Below, piece by piece: positions 42,583 to 51,475 of a stretch of DNA of 64,000 bases (within the stretch, counting starts at the first letter, position 1; the number at the start of each line of letters is the position of its first letter). Both the position numbers and the translations under genes were made by a program. Under the pieces are notes generated by a model. It made no database searches, was not told the origin of the DNA, and was given only the letters and a program-made list of their open reading frames with translations. The DNA is from Martinezella rhizogenes (GTDB lineage: Bacteria > Pseudomonadota > Alphaproteobacteria > Rhizobiales > Rhizobiaceae), in NCBI GenBank assembly GCA_013322215.1, contig JAAMEZ010000056.1, positions 124,001-188,000 on the forward strand, read 5' to 3'.

Positions 42583-43737
42583 TTAGTAGGCGTGGCCGCC
42601 CTTGTCATTCACCGTCGCTTCATCGACCTTGCCCCACAGCACGCGATAGACCCATGCGGTATAAGCAAGCACAATCGGCAGGAAGATGATGGCAACGACG
42701 AGCATGATGAACAGCGTCAGGTGACTGGACGAAGCGTCCCACACCGTCAGACTGGAGCGCGGGTCAAGCGATGACGGCAGAATAAAGGGGAACATCGACA
42801 CGCCGACCGTCGAGATGATGCCGAAGATGGCAAGCTTGCTGAATAGCAGCACGGTCACCTCACGCCGGCCGAGCATGGCAAGCAAGGCCGCTGCTGCGCC
42901 GACGAAGCCAAAAGCCGGGGCGATCAGCATCCATGGATGGACATTGTAATTGCCAAGCCATGCGCCCGCGCTGTGTTCAACCGTCTTCAGAAGCGGATTG
43001 GACGGGCCTGCGACATCGATTGCACTGGCGATGCGATAGCCGTCTATGTCAAGCCAAAGGAACAGGCCGCCGAGTGCAAAGAGCACGATCACGGCAAGAG
43101 CCGCCACAATGCCGAACCGACGCGCGCGCTCGGCAACAACCCCATCTGTCTTGACGAGGAGCCAGGCAGCGCCGTGCATCACGAGCATGGCGACAGACAG
43201 CAGGCCACAGAGGAGAGCATATGGGTTCAGAAGCGCGAAGAAGGAGCCTTCGTAGAAGATGCGCATATCGTCGTCGAAACGGAACGGCACGCCTTGGAGC
43301 ACGTTACCGACCGCCACGCCGAAGATCAGCGATGGAACGAACCCGCCAACGAACAAAGCCCAGTCCCAGCCTGCTTTCCAGCCGGCGCTATCGCGCTTGG
43401 AACGATATTTGAACGCGACCGGCCTCAGGATCAGGGCAAACAGGATGGCGAACATCGCAAGATAGAAGCCGGAAAAGGATACGGCGTAGAGTGGAGGCCA
43501 GGCAGCGAAAATCCCGCCGCCGCCAAGGATCAGCCAAACCTGGTTGCCTTCCCAGGTCGGGCCGATCGAGTTGATGGCAATGCGCCGCTCCGTATCCGTC
43601 CTGGCGACGAAGGGAAGCAGTGTGCCGACGCCGAGGTCGAAGCCATCGGTGACGGCAAAGCCGATCAAAAGCACGCCGAGAAGCAGCCACCAGATGATGC
43701 GCAGGGTCTCGTAGTCGATCAATTCATGCAGGATCAT
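42583..43737 (-). CDS. cydB: Cytochrome bd ubiquinol oxidase subunit II
   Basis: A 384-aa inner-membrane protein with about nine hydrophobic spans. It shows the N-terminal LRIIWWLLLGVLLIGFAVTDGFDLGVG, GPTWEGNQVWLILGGGGIFAAWP and the C-terminal YTAWVYRVLWGK, all typical of CydB. It partners CydA and lacks haem ligands of its own. Gap to cydA is 6 bases and to cydX 18 bases, so the three genes are one transcript. Confidence 0.95.
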   Translation of the reverse strand: MILHELIDYETLRIIWWLLLGVLLIGFAVTDGFDLGVGTLLPFVARTDTERRIAINSIGPTWEGNQVWLILGGGGIFAAWPPLYAVSFSGFYLAMFAILFALILRPVAFKYRSKRDSAGWKAGWDWALFVGGFVPSLIFGVAVGNVLQGVPFRFDDDMRIFYEGSFFALLNPYALLCGLLSVAMLVMHGAAWLLVKTDGVVAERARRFGIVAALAVIVLFALGGLFLWLDIDGYRIASAIDVAGPSNPLLKTVEHSAGAWLGNYNVHPWMLIAPAFGFVGAAAALLAMLGRREVTVLLFSKLAIFGIISTVGVSMFPFILPSSLDPRSSLTVWDASSSHLTLFIMLVVAIIFLPIVLAYTAWVYRVLWGKVDEATVNDKGGHAY

Positions 43738-43743
43738 GGCAGG

Positions 43744-45339
43744 TCACTCCGCAGCGGGAACGAGGTTTTCGGAAATCAGCTTGGCCTCCGGTTCATCATC
43801 CGGTTCGGGGCCTTTGCGGATCGCCTTGATCATCAGCGTCATCTCGATGACGATGAGGACGGTGTAGAGCGCGGCAAAGCCGAGGATGGTGAGCAGCACG
43901 GTGCCGGCGCCGAGATTGGAGACGGCCGCGGCCGTCGGCAGCACGCCTTCGATAATCCAGGGCTGACGGCCGAATTCCGCGACGACCCAGCCAAGCTCGA
44001 TGGCGACCCAGGGCAGAGGAATGGCGAAAACCGCGATCCTCAGCAGCAACGGATACCGATCCAGTTTCCGCCGTGCCGAGAGCCAGAAAAACACCGTCAT
44101 CAACAGAATGAAGAACATGCCGAGCCCGACCATGATGCGGAAGGACCAGAAAAGCGTCGGCACATTCGGAATGGTGTCGCGGGCAGCCTTGGCGATTTGT
44201 TCCTCGGTCGCCTGGCGCGGATCGTCGACATAGCGTTTCAAAAGCAGGGCATAACCGAGCTCGTGGCCGATATCCTCGAAAGAGGTGCGTGCTGTGGCCA
44301 CATCCTGCGAGGCTTCGCCGGGCGTCGCCGGCTTTGCAGCGCGGATCTTCGTCAGTGCATCATAGGCCTTGATGCCCTCGCGAATGCGATCCTTGGCCTG
44401 TTCCTCGAGCTTGTCGATGCCAGGGATTTCCGTCGTCAGCGACCGCGTGCCGATCAGGCCCATGGCCCAGGGGATATGAATGGCATAATGGGTCTCGCGG
44501 GCCTCCTGGTCTGGAAAGCCGAAGGCAGTGAAAGCGGCCGGCGCCGGCTCTGTCTTCCACATGGCCTCGATTGCCGCAAGTTTCATCTTCTGATGTTCGG
44601 TCGTCAGATAGCCGCTCTCGTCACCCAGCACGACGACCGACAGTGCCGAAGCCAGGCCAAAGGATGCGGCAACCGTCATCGATCGCTTGGCAAGCTCTAC
44701 GCTGCGGCCCTTCAGGAGATACCAGGCCGAGACGCCGAGCACGAAGACCGAAGCACAGACGTAACCGGCGGAAACGGTGTGAACGAACTTCGCCTGTGCT
44801 ACCGGATTGAAGACGACGTCGAAGAAGCTGACGATCTCCATGCGCATAGTCTGCGGGTTGAGCGCGGAGCCTGCCGGGTTCTGCATCCAGCCATTGGCGA
44901 TCAAAATCCACAAGGCCGAGAAATTCGAGCCCAGCGCCACAGCCCAGGTCGCGACCAGATGGCCAACTTTCGACAGCTTGTCCCAGCCGAAGAAGAACAG
45001 GCCGACGAAAGTCGCCTCCAGGAAGAAAGCCATCAGACCTTCGATTGCCAGCGGCGCGCCGAAAATATCGCCGACATAATAGCTGTAATAGCTCCAGTTC
45101 ATACCGAATTGGAATTCCATCACGATGCCGGTGGCGACGCCGAGCACGAAGTTGATGCCGAAAAGCGTTCCCCAGAACTTCGTCATCTGCCGCCAGATCT
45201 GGCGGCCGGTCATGACGTAGGTCGTCTCCATGATGGCAAGCAGCACGGAAAGGCCGAGCGTCAGCGGCACGAATAAGAAATGATACAGCGCCGTCATGGC
45301 GAACTGCAGGCGCGACAGCGCCACGATATCGAGTTCCAT
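43744..45339 (-). CDS. cydA: Cytochrome bd ubiquinol oxidase subunit I
   Basis: A 531-aa inner-membrane protein carrying haems b558, b595 and d. The N-terminal His20 (MTALYHFLFVPLTLG) corresponds to the haem b595 ligand of E. coli CydA, and the signature GRQPW is present (VVAEFGRQPWIIEGVLPT). The quinol-binding Q-loop is long (KLEEQAKDRIREGIKAYDAL through the AATEEQ-like segment), which points to the E. coli-type bd-I enzyme rather than the short-loop cyanide-insensitive CIO type. High-affinity terminal oxidase for micro-oxic growth. Confidence 0.95.
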   Translation of the reverse strand: MELDIVALSRLQFAMTALYHFLFVPLTLGLSVLLAIMETTYVMTGRQIWRQMTKFWGTLFGINFVLGVATGIVMEFQFGMNWSYYSYYVGDIFGAPLAIEGLMAFFLEATFVGLFFFGWDKLSKVGHLVATWAVALGSNFSALWILIANGWMQNPAGSALNPQTMRMEIVSFFDVVFNPVAQAKFVHTVSAGYVCASVFVLGVSAWYLLKGRSVELAKRSMTVAASFGLASALSVVVLGDESGYLTTEHQKMKLAAIEAMWKTEPAPAAFTAFGFPDQEARETHYAIHIPWAMGLIGTRSLTTEIPGIDKLEEQAKDRIREGIKAYDALTKIRAAKPATPGEASQDVATARTSFEDIGHELGYALLLKRYVDDPRQATEEQIAKAARDTIPNVPTLFWSFRIMVGLGMFFILLMTVFFWLSARRKLDRYPLLLRIAVFAIPLPWVAIELGWVVAEFGRQPWIIEGVLPTAAAVSNLGAGTVLLTILGFAALYTVLIVIEMTLMIKAIRKGPEPDDEPEAKLISENLVPAAE

Positions 45340-45418
45340 AGTCTTTCTCCCACCCCCTACGGTGTGTCTGACAGGAATGCGGCGCTATTCGACGCGCCGC
45401 GGGCATGTTGATTGCCCC

Positions 45419-47110
45419 TCAATCCGGCCGCAGCCGATCGAGAAGCATTTCGAATTCCGGTGTGCCGCGCGCAGCCGTGGCGACGATGCGGCCGTCGTCC
45501 AGAGCGACGATCCGATCTGCCAGGACAGCCTCGCGACGAATGTGTGTTGCAATGACGAGACTGCGCCCATCGGCCGCCGAGGCCAGTCGAGCAAGCACGG
45601 CACGGGCCGCAGCAGCATCGAGACCCTCCGTCGGCTCATCGAAAAGCCAGAGCGGCGTATCGCGCAACAGGAGCCTTGCGAGCGCCAGCCGACGAAGCTG
45701 GCCGCCGGAGAGGCCGCTGCCGCCTTCGCCGAGACGCGTTGAAAGGCCATGGGGAAGCGCGTCGATGTCGTGGAGCAGACCGGCCGTTGCGAGCGCATCG
45801 CATAGGTAGTTGTCGTCCGCATGAGGAGCTGCCAGCTTCAGATTGCCTCGCACCGTGTCTCGAAACAGCTCGCTACGCTGCGTCAGCGTCGCAGCCGGCT
45901 GACGAGCCACCGAGCCACTCGTCGCGACAATCTCGCCCGCAAGCACGGCCAGCAACGTCGATTTGCCGACACCGCTTTCCCCCACGACCGCCAGCCGCTC
46001 GCCGACCGGCAGCGACAGGGACAGATCGTTCAGGACCGGGCGGGAAGCTCCCTCGTGTCCGGCGACGACAGCGCTGAGCTGGAAGGCATAGCCGGCGACC
46101 GGTTCAACCCGTGGCATGGGAGCGGCGGCCGGGCTCAATCGAGGCGCAATGCGCCTTGCAGCAAGCAGGGTTCGTCCGAGTTCGAGCGCCCCTCGTCTAA
46201 GAGCCGCAAAAGGCTCCGTGGCGGCGAAGGCAATCAGCAGCGCGAAGGCAGAGGCAGGCGCGCCAATCGTTCCCTGCCTGGCAAGCATGGCAACCACAAG
46301 CAGCGTCGCCGTCAACAGGAATGTCGACCCAAGTGAAAAGCCGGCTGCGACGCCACTATCGATCCGGTTCAAGGCATTGTCCGCTTCGGCCAACCGCTGA
46401 TCCGCCTCGGCAATCGCCGTGCGTTGTGCCTGCAGCTGTCCGGCCATCGCCAGATCGGTCTGACCGGCAACAAGGTCGACAACCCGGGCCCGCAACGCTT
46501 CTATCGCGTGGGCGCGGCGGCGCCCCGGCTTCAGCGCCAGATGCGCCGCGACGAGGGAAAGGCCAAGACAGAGCGCGACAAGCCACAGCCCTGCCGTGAC
46601 GCCGAACGATGGATCGATAAAACAGAGCGCGATCGTCACCGCAATAGCGGCAAGACCGGCGACAGCGGCCGGCACCAGCACACGCAGATAGAGGGAATCG
46701 AGCGCATCGACATCATTCGTCAGGCGAAACAGCAGCTTCGCCGGCCGGCGGGCCATGGCCGCAGCCGCAGAAGGCTCCGCCCAGCCACGAAACAACCTCT
46801 CGCGCAAAGCGGCAAGAACCCTGAGGGTCGCATCATGCGTAACAAGCCGCTCGCCGTATCGAGCAGCCGTCCGGCCGATTGCGAGCAGGCGGATGCCGGC
46901 CGATGGCATGAAGACGTCGAAAACCGCAGCGCTCGCAGCCGTCAGACCGGCAAGGGCCGAGGCGGTGATGAACCAGCCGGACAGTCCCAGCAGTCCGCCG
47001 CCGGCAAGCATTGCCAACACCGACAAGCCTACGCCGAGAGCAAGGCTCGCGCCGCGCTCGACCCAGAATAGCCTGACCAGCGGTAAAAGGGTCTTGAGGG
47101 AGGTCTTCAT
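45419..47110 (-). CDS. cydC: Heterodimeric ABC exporter subunit CydC (cytochrome bd assembly)
   Basis: A 563-aa protein with an N-terminal six-span membrane domain (ASLALGVGLSVLAMLAGGGLLGLSGWFI onward; GERLVTHDATLRVLAALRERLFRGW) and a C-terminal ATPase (GESGVGKSTLLAVLAGEIV, GLSGGQLRRLALARLLL, WLFDEPTEGLDAAAA). CydCD exports glutathione/cysteine or influences haem supply and is required to assemble cytochrome bd. The stop lies 79 bases before cydA; the start overlaps the cydD stop by 4 bases. Confidence 0.93.
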   Translation of the reverse strand: MKTSLKTLLPLVRLFWVERGASLALGVGLSVLAMLAGGGLLGLSGWFITASALAGLTAASAAVFDVFMPSAGIRLLAIGRTAARYGERLVTHDATLRVLAALRERLFRGWAEPSAAAAMARRPAKLLFRLTNDVDALDSLYLRVLVPAAVAGLAAIAVTIALCFIDPSFGVTAGLWLVALCLGLSLVAAHLALKPGRRRAHAIEALRARVVDLVAGQTDLAMAGQLQAQRTAIAEADQRLAEADNALNRIDSGVAAGFSLGSTFLLTATLLVVAMLARQGTIGAPASAFALLIAFAATEPFAALRRGALELGRTLLAARRIAPRLSPAAAPMPRVEPVAGYAFQLSAVVAGHEGASRPVLNDLSLSLPVGERLAVVGESGVGKSTLLAVLAGEIVATSGSVARQPAATLTQRSELFRDTVRGNLKLAAPHADDNYLCDALATAGLLHDIDALPHGLSTRLGEGGSGLSGGQLRRLALARLLLRDTPLWLFDEPTEGLDAAAARAVLARLASAADGRSLVIATHIRREAVLADRIVALDDGRIVATAARGTPEFEMLLDRLRPD

Positions 47111-48858
47111 GCCGCCACTCTCCGCGCCCGCTCATCGAGCCGGACGATGCGATTCATCCGCGCGGCAAGCACGGGATCATGTGTGGCGACGATCAGGACA
47201 CGGCCCTTGGCGAGCGCGAGCAGCGCATCTGTGACGGCGGCAGCAGTCTGCGCATCAAGATGGGCGGTCGGCTCGTCCGCAAGGATGATATCGGCCCGCT
47301 CCTCGACCATCATCCGCGCCAGCATCAGTCTCAGCGCCTCGCCGCCGGAAAGACCGAGCCCTCCCTCACCGACCGCAGCTATCCGTTCCGGGGTAAAGAC
47401 CCGATCGAGAGCAACGCCTTCGAGAACCGAAACCACGGCGGAAGCGTCGATGTCGCCGCGCCCCAGGTTAATATTGCGCATGACGCTGCCGGCAAAGATA
47501 TGCGGCGATTGACCAATCCACGTCATGCGGCGGCGCAATGCATCGGCTGTGTCGTCACGCAGCGGGATGCCGCCGATCCTGATGACACCGGCCTCGTGCC
47601 GCGCGAGGCCGGCGATCAGCGACAGCAGCGTGGTCTTGCCCGAGCCGCTGGCACCCCAGAGCGCCACATGTTCCCCGGCCCCGATAGAAAGATCGAAATG
47701 ATCGATTGCGGCGTCTCGCTCCGGCATATGGCGGAAGACCAGAGCTTCGATCTCGACAGAGGCTTCGCTTATCGACGTGGACGATTGCAAGTCGGCGCCG
47801 CCGAGGATGGTTTGGCGTGATGATGTCAGCTCTCTCAATGCCGAAAGTGCCGCCTCGCCATTGGCGCGGTCATGCCAAACGGCGGACAGCTCCCGCAACG
47901 GCTCGAAGAAGGCAGGCGCGAGCAGCAGAATGAAGAGGCCCTGCGTCAATGTAAGACTGCCGTACCAGGTGCCGATCTCGATCGAGCCTAAAAGGCTGAA
48001 GCCGACATAGACGGCCGTCGCGGCAACGCCGAGTGCGGCGAAGAATTCGAGCACCGCCGAAGACAGGAACGCGATCCTGAGCACAGCCATGGTACGCAGC
48101 CGCAGCGAGTCCGCATCCGCGCGCAGACGCCGGGCCGTGAGATCAACGGCGTCGAGCGCACGAATGGTCGCGAGGCCGCGAAGACGATCGAGCAGAAAGG
48201 CATTGATACCGCCGGTTTCGGCAAGCTGCTTCTCGCTGGCGGCTTTCGCACGCCAGCCGATCAGTGCCATGAAAATCGGGATGAGCGGCGCGCAGAGCGC
48301 GAGGATCAGCGCAGCCAGCCACGAAATCGGCAGGATACAGATGAGCATGACGAGCGGCACCAGACTTGCCCTCATGCGGGTCGGACGGAAGCGCGCGAGA
48401 TAGGGAACGACCGCTTCTGCCTGCTCACCCAGCACGCTTGCCGCCAAACCGGATGCGGGTCTGCCGCTGTCGAGAGGCGAGCGTGTGGCCAGTGCCGCGG
48501 CTGCTGCTGCACGCTGCGTACTCAGCTCCCGGCGCGCGGCGAGAAATGCGAGCCGCCCGCCCGTCGCATCCAGGAAGGCCCGCAGGACGCCGATCCCCGC
48601 AACTACGGCGGCCGGAACCGCGACCTCGCCAACACCGCCACCTTGGCTGATCGCCCCCACGCCTATAGCAAGCATTGCCGCCTGACCGATCCATCCGAGA
48701 GAAGACAGGCAGAGTAGCGCTGATGCAAGGCGGAGGCCGCGACATTTTGCGGCCATCGGCTCTTTTGCCGCCTTGTCGATAGTCGAACTCTCTGACGAAG
48801 GCGGATTCGCAACCTTGCGTCTTTCCAACATTCCATCGGTGGCGGAGGAGGCTGTCAC
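47107..48858 (-). CDS. cydD: Heterodimeric ABC exporter subunit CydD (cytochrome bd assembly)
   Basis: ABC exporter half: membrane domain from ALLCLSSLGWIGQAAMLAIGVG, with ARRELSTQRAAAAAALATRSPLDSGRP, then ATPase (GASGSGKTTLLSLIAGLA, LGLSGGEALRLMLARMMV, IILADEPTAHLD). The frame is open from an ATG at 48930, but that codon overlaps an FNR/FixK-like site, so translation must begin further in. The GTG at 48858 (AAAGGA upstream) or the ATG at 48831 are the candidates; 48858 is chosen with low certainty. First gene of cydDCABX; forms the heterodimer with CydC. Confidence 0.9.
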   Translation of the reverse strand: MTASSATDGMLERRKVANPPSSESSTIDKAAKEPMAAKCRGLRLASALLCLSSLGWIGQAAMLAIGVGAISQGGGVGEVAVPAAVVAGIGVLRAFLDATGGRLAFLAARRELSTQRAAAAAALATRSPLDSGRPASGLAASVLGEQAEAVVPYLARFRPTRMRASLVPLVMLICILPISWLAALILALCAPLIPIFMALIGWRAKAASEKQLAETGGINAFLLDRLRGLATIRALDAVDLTARRLRADADSLRLRTMAVLRIAFLSSAVLEFFAALGVAATAVYVGFSLLGSIEIGTWYGSLTLTQGLFILLLAPAFFEPLRELSAVWHDRANGEAALSALRELTSSRQTILGGADLQSSTSISEASVEIEALVFRHMPERDAAIDHFDLSIGAGEHVALWGASGSGKTTLLSLIAGLARHEAGVIRIGGIPLRDDTADALRRRMTWIGQSPHIFAGSVMRNINLGRGDIDASAVVSVLEGVALDRVFTPERIAAVGEGGLGLSGGEALRLMLARMMVEERADIILADEPTAHLDAQTAAAVTDALLALAKGRVLIVATHDPVLAARMNRIVRLDERARRVAA

Positions 48859-48929
48859 GTGAGCCCGTCCTTTCCAAGTCAGTGTCATCAAGGAGGGTCC
48901 GCCGACCAATAAAGATCGAATGAACTGCA

Positions 48930-48943
48930 TTGCAGATCATCAA
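48930..48943 (-). promoter_or_regulatory. FNR/FixK-like box upstream of cydDCABX
   Basis: TTGCAGATCATCAA fits the FNR/FixK consensus TTGA-N6-TCAA at 7 of 8 positions (C in place of A). It lies ~72 bp upstream of the proposed cydD start, where an oxygen-responsive activator would be expected for a high-affinity oxidase operon. A weak -10 (TTTATT on the minus strand near 48913-48908) follows. Confidence 0.55.
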
Positions 48944-49585
48944 TCCTTCGTCGAACCCAGAACGCACTTGCCGCAATCGACGATATCGGAGCCCCAATAT
49001 GACTGGCTTTCTGCCTCTTGTCAGCGACAAGAATAGCAGCGCCCGTCTCGCCGATGGGTTGATCCCATGGCAAGTTGTTCGCGACATGGTTCTAAGGCAG
49101 TTTGTGCACTGCGCAAAAGCGCGCAGGATGTCGCAGGGCATTGCCACAGCCATGTCAGATTGCCGCAGAAGCCCATGATATTTCTATGTTGTTGCGATAG
49201 TGGCGTCACATCGTCCGGCAGCTAAACCGTTTGCACTGCAGCAATTTTTCCCGATTCTGACGCTTACTCGGGAAGCGCAGATCCCTCGCCGCTCACCATC
49301 CGGTCGGACATGAAAACCGCGACCATTTGACCTCTCTTGCGGTAAACTTCACGCCAGGCCGGCGAATCACCCGATCGAATGAATCGATGCCGACTGCGAA
49401 ACGAACAGTCATCGGCCGAGGCGCGCAGATATGTATGGTTTGCATCATACCGGCGACGAGACTTGACGGATGCCACCATTATCGATGTGTTGGATACTCG
49501 TTTGCTTGTCCGGACAAGTTTAACCGGACAGATTGCAAGTGACGCCGAAGAACTGCTTCGGACCGAGGCGTTTTGGGAGAATGCA
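48944..49585. other. Long divergent intergenic region between cydD and the universal stress gene
   Basis: About 640 bases with no supported gene. It must contain the promoters of the cyd operon and of the universal stress protein. Two symmetric elements are seen: TTGC-ACTGCA-GCAA at 49231-49244 and the perfect CTTGTCCGGACAAG at 49505-49518. Short frames on both strands have no recognisable product. An untranslated RNA cannot be excluded. Confidence 0.5.
49505..49518. promoter_or_regulatory. Perfect 14-bp palindrome upstream of the universal stress gene
   Basis: CTTGTCCGGACAAG is completely symmetric and sits ~70 bases before the start codon at 49586, overlapping where the -35 region might lie. 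The spacing between TTG and CAA is two bases shorter than in an FNR box, so another dimeric regulator is more likely. Confidence 0.4.
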
Positions 49586-50044
49586 ATGTATGACAGGATC
49601 ATTTGCGCAATTGGGTTGGGCTCACGCGAGCGCGCCGAACGCCTGTTGCGAACGTCTCAGGCACTTTTATCCCCGGGTGGTGAATTGACGGTCGCGCATG
49701 TTATCGAGCGTTTCCCCTCTGGGCGCGAAAGCCCGGACGATTGGGCTGTTTCAGTAATTACGGAAGCTGAAGAAAAGCTCGATGCCTTGTGCAGGCGTCT
49801 TGGCATTACCGCCTCCGTCGATGTGCGCATGGGCACGGCGTCGAAAACGCTTCTGACCGTCGCCCAGGAGAAGAAGGCCGACCTGATCATTCTTGCGACG
49901 CATACGTCCGATATCATCGATCGCATATTCGGTTCGACGGTAGAATATGTCATACGCCACGCAGAATGTTCCGTCCTCGTCGAGCGAGCCGACAAAACGC
50001 ACGATGATACGACAAAGAGAGCGGCCACAGCGAAGAAGGTATAG
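49586..50044 (+). CDS. Universal stress protein (UspA family), non-canonical
   Basis: A 152-aa single Usp domain: MYDRIICAIGLGSRERAERLLRTSQALL, ELTVAHVIE, ADLIILATHTSDIIDRIFGSTVEYVIRHAECSVLVE. The C-terminal half follows the Usp pattern, but the two glycines of the ATP-binding G-x2-G-x9-G(S/T) motif are replaced (ATHTSDIIDRIFGS); only the last Gly-Ser is kept. It may therefore not bind ATP. The ATG at 49586 has GGGAGA 5 bases upstream. Divergent from cydDCABX; Usp genes often belong to low-oxygen regulons. Confidence 0.85.
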   Translation: MYDRIICAIGLGSRERAERLLRTSQALLSPGGELTVAHVIERFPSGRESPDDWAVSVITEAEEKLDALCRRLGITASVDVRMGTASKTLLTVAQEKKADLIILATHTSDIIDRIFGSTVEYVIRHAECSVLVERADKTHDDTTKRAATAKKV

Positions 50045-50162
50045 CGCGCTGTCGGATCGGCATATCGTACAGGAATCTGTCGAGACATAACGTCAGCCCG
50101 GTTTGCTCCGTCCCGCGGTGATGCTACATAGCCGCTCCAACCTCAAATCCAAGACGAGCCGA

Positions 50163-51419
50163 ATGACCGAATCCGCCATCACCTGGAGCATCGCCGGCCT
50201 GACCGCCCTCGGTGTCGTCACACGCCCGTTCCGGTGGCCGGAAGCGATCTGGGCGGTTCTCGGCGCTGCACTACTCGTCGCTCTGCGGCTCATCGGCCCA
50301 GCCGACATCTGGGCGGGCATATCCAAAGGATTCGATGTCTATCTCTTCCTGATCGGCATGATGCTGCTGTCGGAGCTTGCGCGACGCGAAGGGCTCTTCG
50401 ACTGGGTGGCGGCGATCGCCACCTCGCATGCCAAGGGCTCCCCTCGCCGGTTGTTCGCGCTCGTCTACGTCGTCGGCGTGGTCGTGACGGTATTTCTGTC
50501 CAACGACGCAACCGCCGTCGTGCTCACGCCGGCCGTCTACGCAGCCTGCCGCGCGGCGCGGGTAAAAGACCCCATGCCATACCTGCTGGTCTGCGCCTTC
50601 ATCGCCAATGCCGCGAGCTTCGTGCTGCCGATTTCCAATCCGGCCAATCTGGTCATCTTCGCCGGCGGCGAGATGCCACCCCTGTCGCGCTGGATGCAGA
50701 CTTTCCTGCTGCCGTCCATCGTATCGATCATCGTCACCTTTGCCTGCCTCTATTGGACGCAACGACGTGCACTGGCCGAAGACACGATCGCCCGCGATGT
50801 CGCACAACCTCTCCTCTCCCACAGTGCCCGGCTGGCGGGCTGGGGGCTCGTGGTCACCGCTCTCATCCTGATCGCGGCATCGGCCATGAATTTCGACCTC
50901 GGCATCCCGACATTTGTCGCAGGCCTCGCCACAACCATCATCGTTCTTGCCCTTACCCGGCAAAATCCGCTGGAGACCCTTCGTGGCATAAGCTGGAGCG
51001 TTATACCTCTGGTTGCAGGTCTTTTCGTGATCGTCGAGGCGGTCAACCATACCGGCCTTACCGCTCTCCTATCCGATAAGCTCTCATTGCTCGCCGCACA
51101 GTCGCAGACACAAGCAGTCGGCGTTGCCGGGCTTTCCGTTGCGATCGTCTCCAATCTCGTCAACAATCTGCCGGCCGGCCTCTTCGCCGGCAGCGCAGTG
51201 CAGGCGGCTCATGTTCCTGATTCTATTGCCGGCGCGGTGCTGATCGGCGTCGATCTCGGCCCCAACCTGTCGGTAACCGGCTCGCTCGCCACCATCCTCT
51301 GGCTTGCCGCTCTTCGCCGCGAAGGGCTCCACATGGGAGCCCTGGCTTTCCTGAGGATCGGCGCTCTTGTGATGTTTCCGGCTTTGATCCTCTCGCTTGC
51401 AGCGCTCGCACTGATCTGA
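50163..51419 (+). CDS. ArsB/SLC13-type inner-membrane permease (arsenite efflux-like)
   Basis: A 418-aa polytopic membrane protein of the ion transporter superfamily with about 10-12 spans. It shows GMMLLSELARREGLFDWVA, FLSNDATAVVLTPAVYA, NAASFVLPISNPANLVIF, IVSNLVNNLPAGLFAG and GVDLGPNLSVTGSLATILWL; the repeated 'SNxxT/NP' and 'GxNLSVTGSLAT' motifs are those of ArsB. The ATG at 50163 is chosen over an upstream in-frame codon. No arsR or arsC gene is nearby, so an arsenite role is possible but not supported by context. Confidence 0.85.
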   Translation: MTESAITWSIAGLTALGVVTRPFRWPEAIWAVLGAALLVALRLIGPADIWAGISKGFDVYLFLIGMMLLSELARREGLFDWVAAIATSHAKGSPRRLFALVYVVGVVVTVFLSNDATAVVLTPAVYAACRAARVKDPMPYLLVCAFIANAASFVLPISNPANLVIFAGGEMPPLSRWMQTFLLPSIVSIIVTFACLYWTQRRALAEDTIARDVAQPLLSHSARLAGWGLVVTALILIAASAMNFDLGIPTFVAGLATTIIVLALTRQNPLETLRGISWSVIPLVAGLFVIVEAVNHTGLTALLSDKLSLLAAQSQTQAVGVAGLSVAIVSNLVNNLPAGLFAGSAVQAAHVPDSIAGAVLIGVDLGPNLSVTGSLATILWLAALRREGLHMGALAFLRIGALVMFPALILSLAALALI

Positions 51420-51439
51420 CGGCGAACAACATCGGGTTT

Positions 51440-51459
51440 ATAGACGACCGGTCGATTAT
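51440..51459. promoter_or_regulatory. TetR-type operator
   Basis: A 20-bp inverted repeat ATAnnCGACC/GGTCGnnTAT with the perfect core CGACCGGTCG, 16 bases before the TetR start. The ACCGGT-centred symmetry resembles boxes of NemR-like TetR regulators. Strong candidate for autorepression of the tetR-oxidoreductase operon. Confidence 0.65.
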
Positions 51460-51475
51460 TTGTTACGGACCGCTC

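Noticed and set aside
42937..45276. A 779-codon open frame on the plus strand across cydA and cydB.
   Set aside because: It is antisense to two clearly conserved membrane-protein genes; its translation is polar, compositionally odd and has no recognisable domain. Long antisense frames are common in GC-rich DNA.
49231..49244. TTGC-ACTGCA-GCAA as a second FNR/FixK site.
   Set aside because: Two of eight core positions differ from TTGA-N6-TCAA, symmetrically, so it could belong to another regulator; too weak to list as an FNR box.
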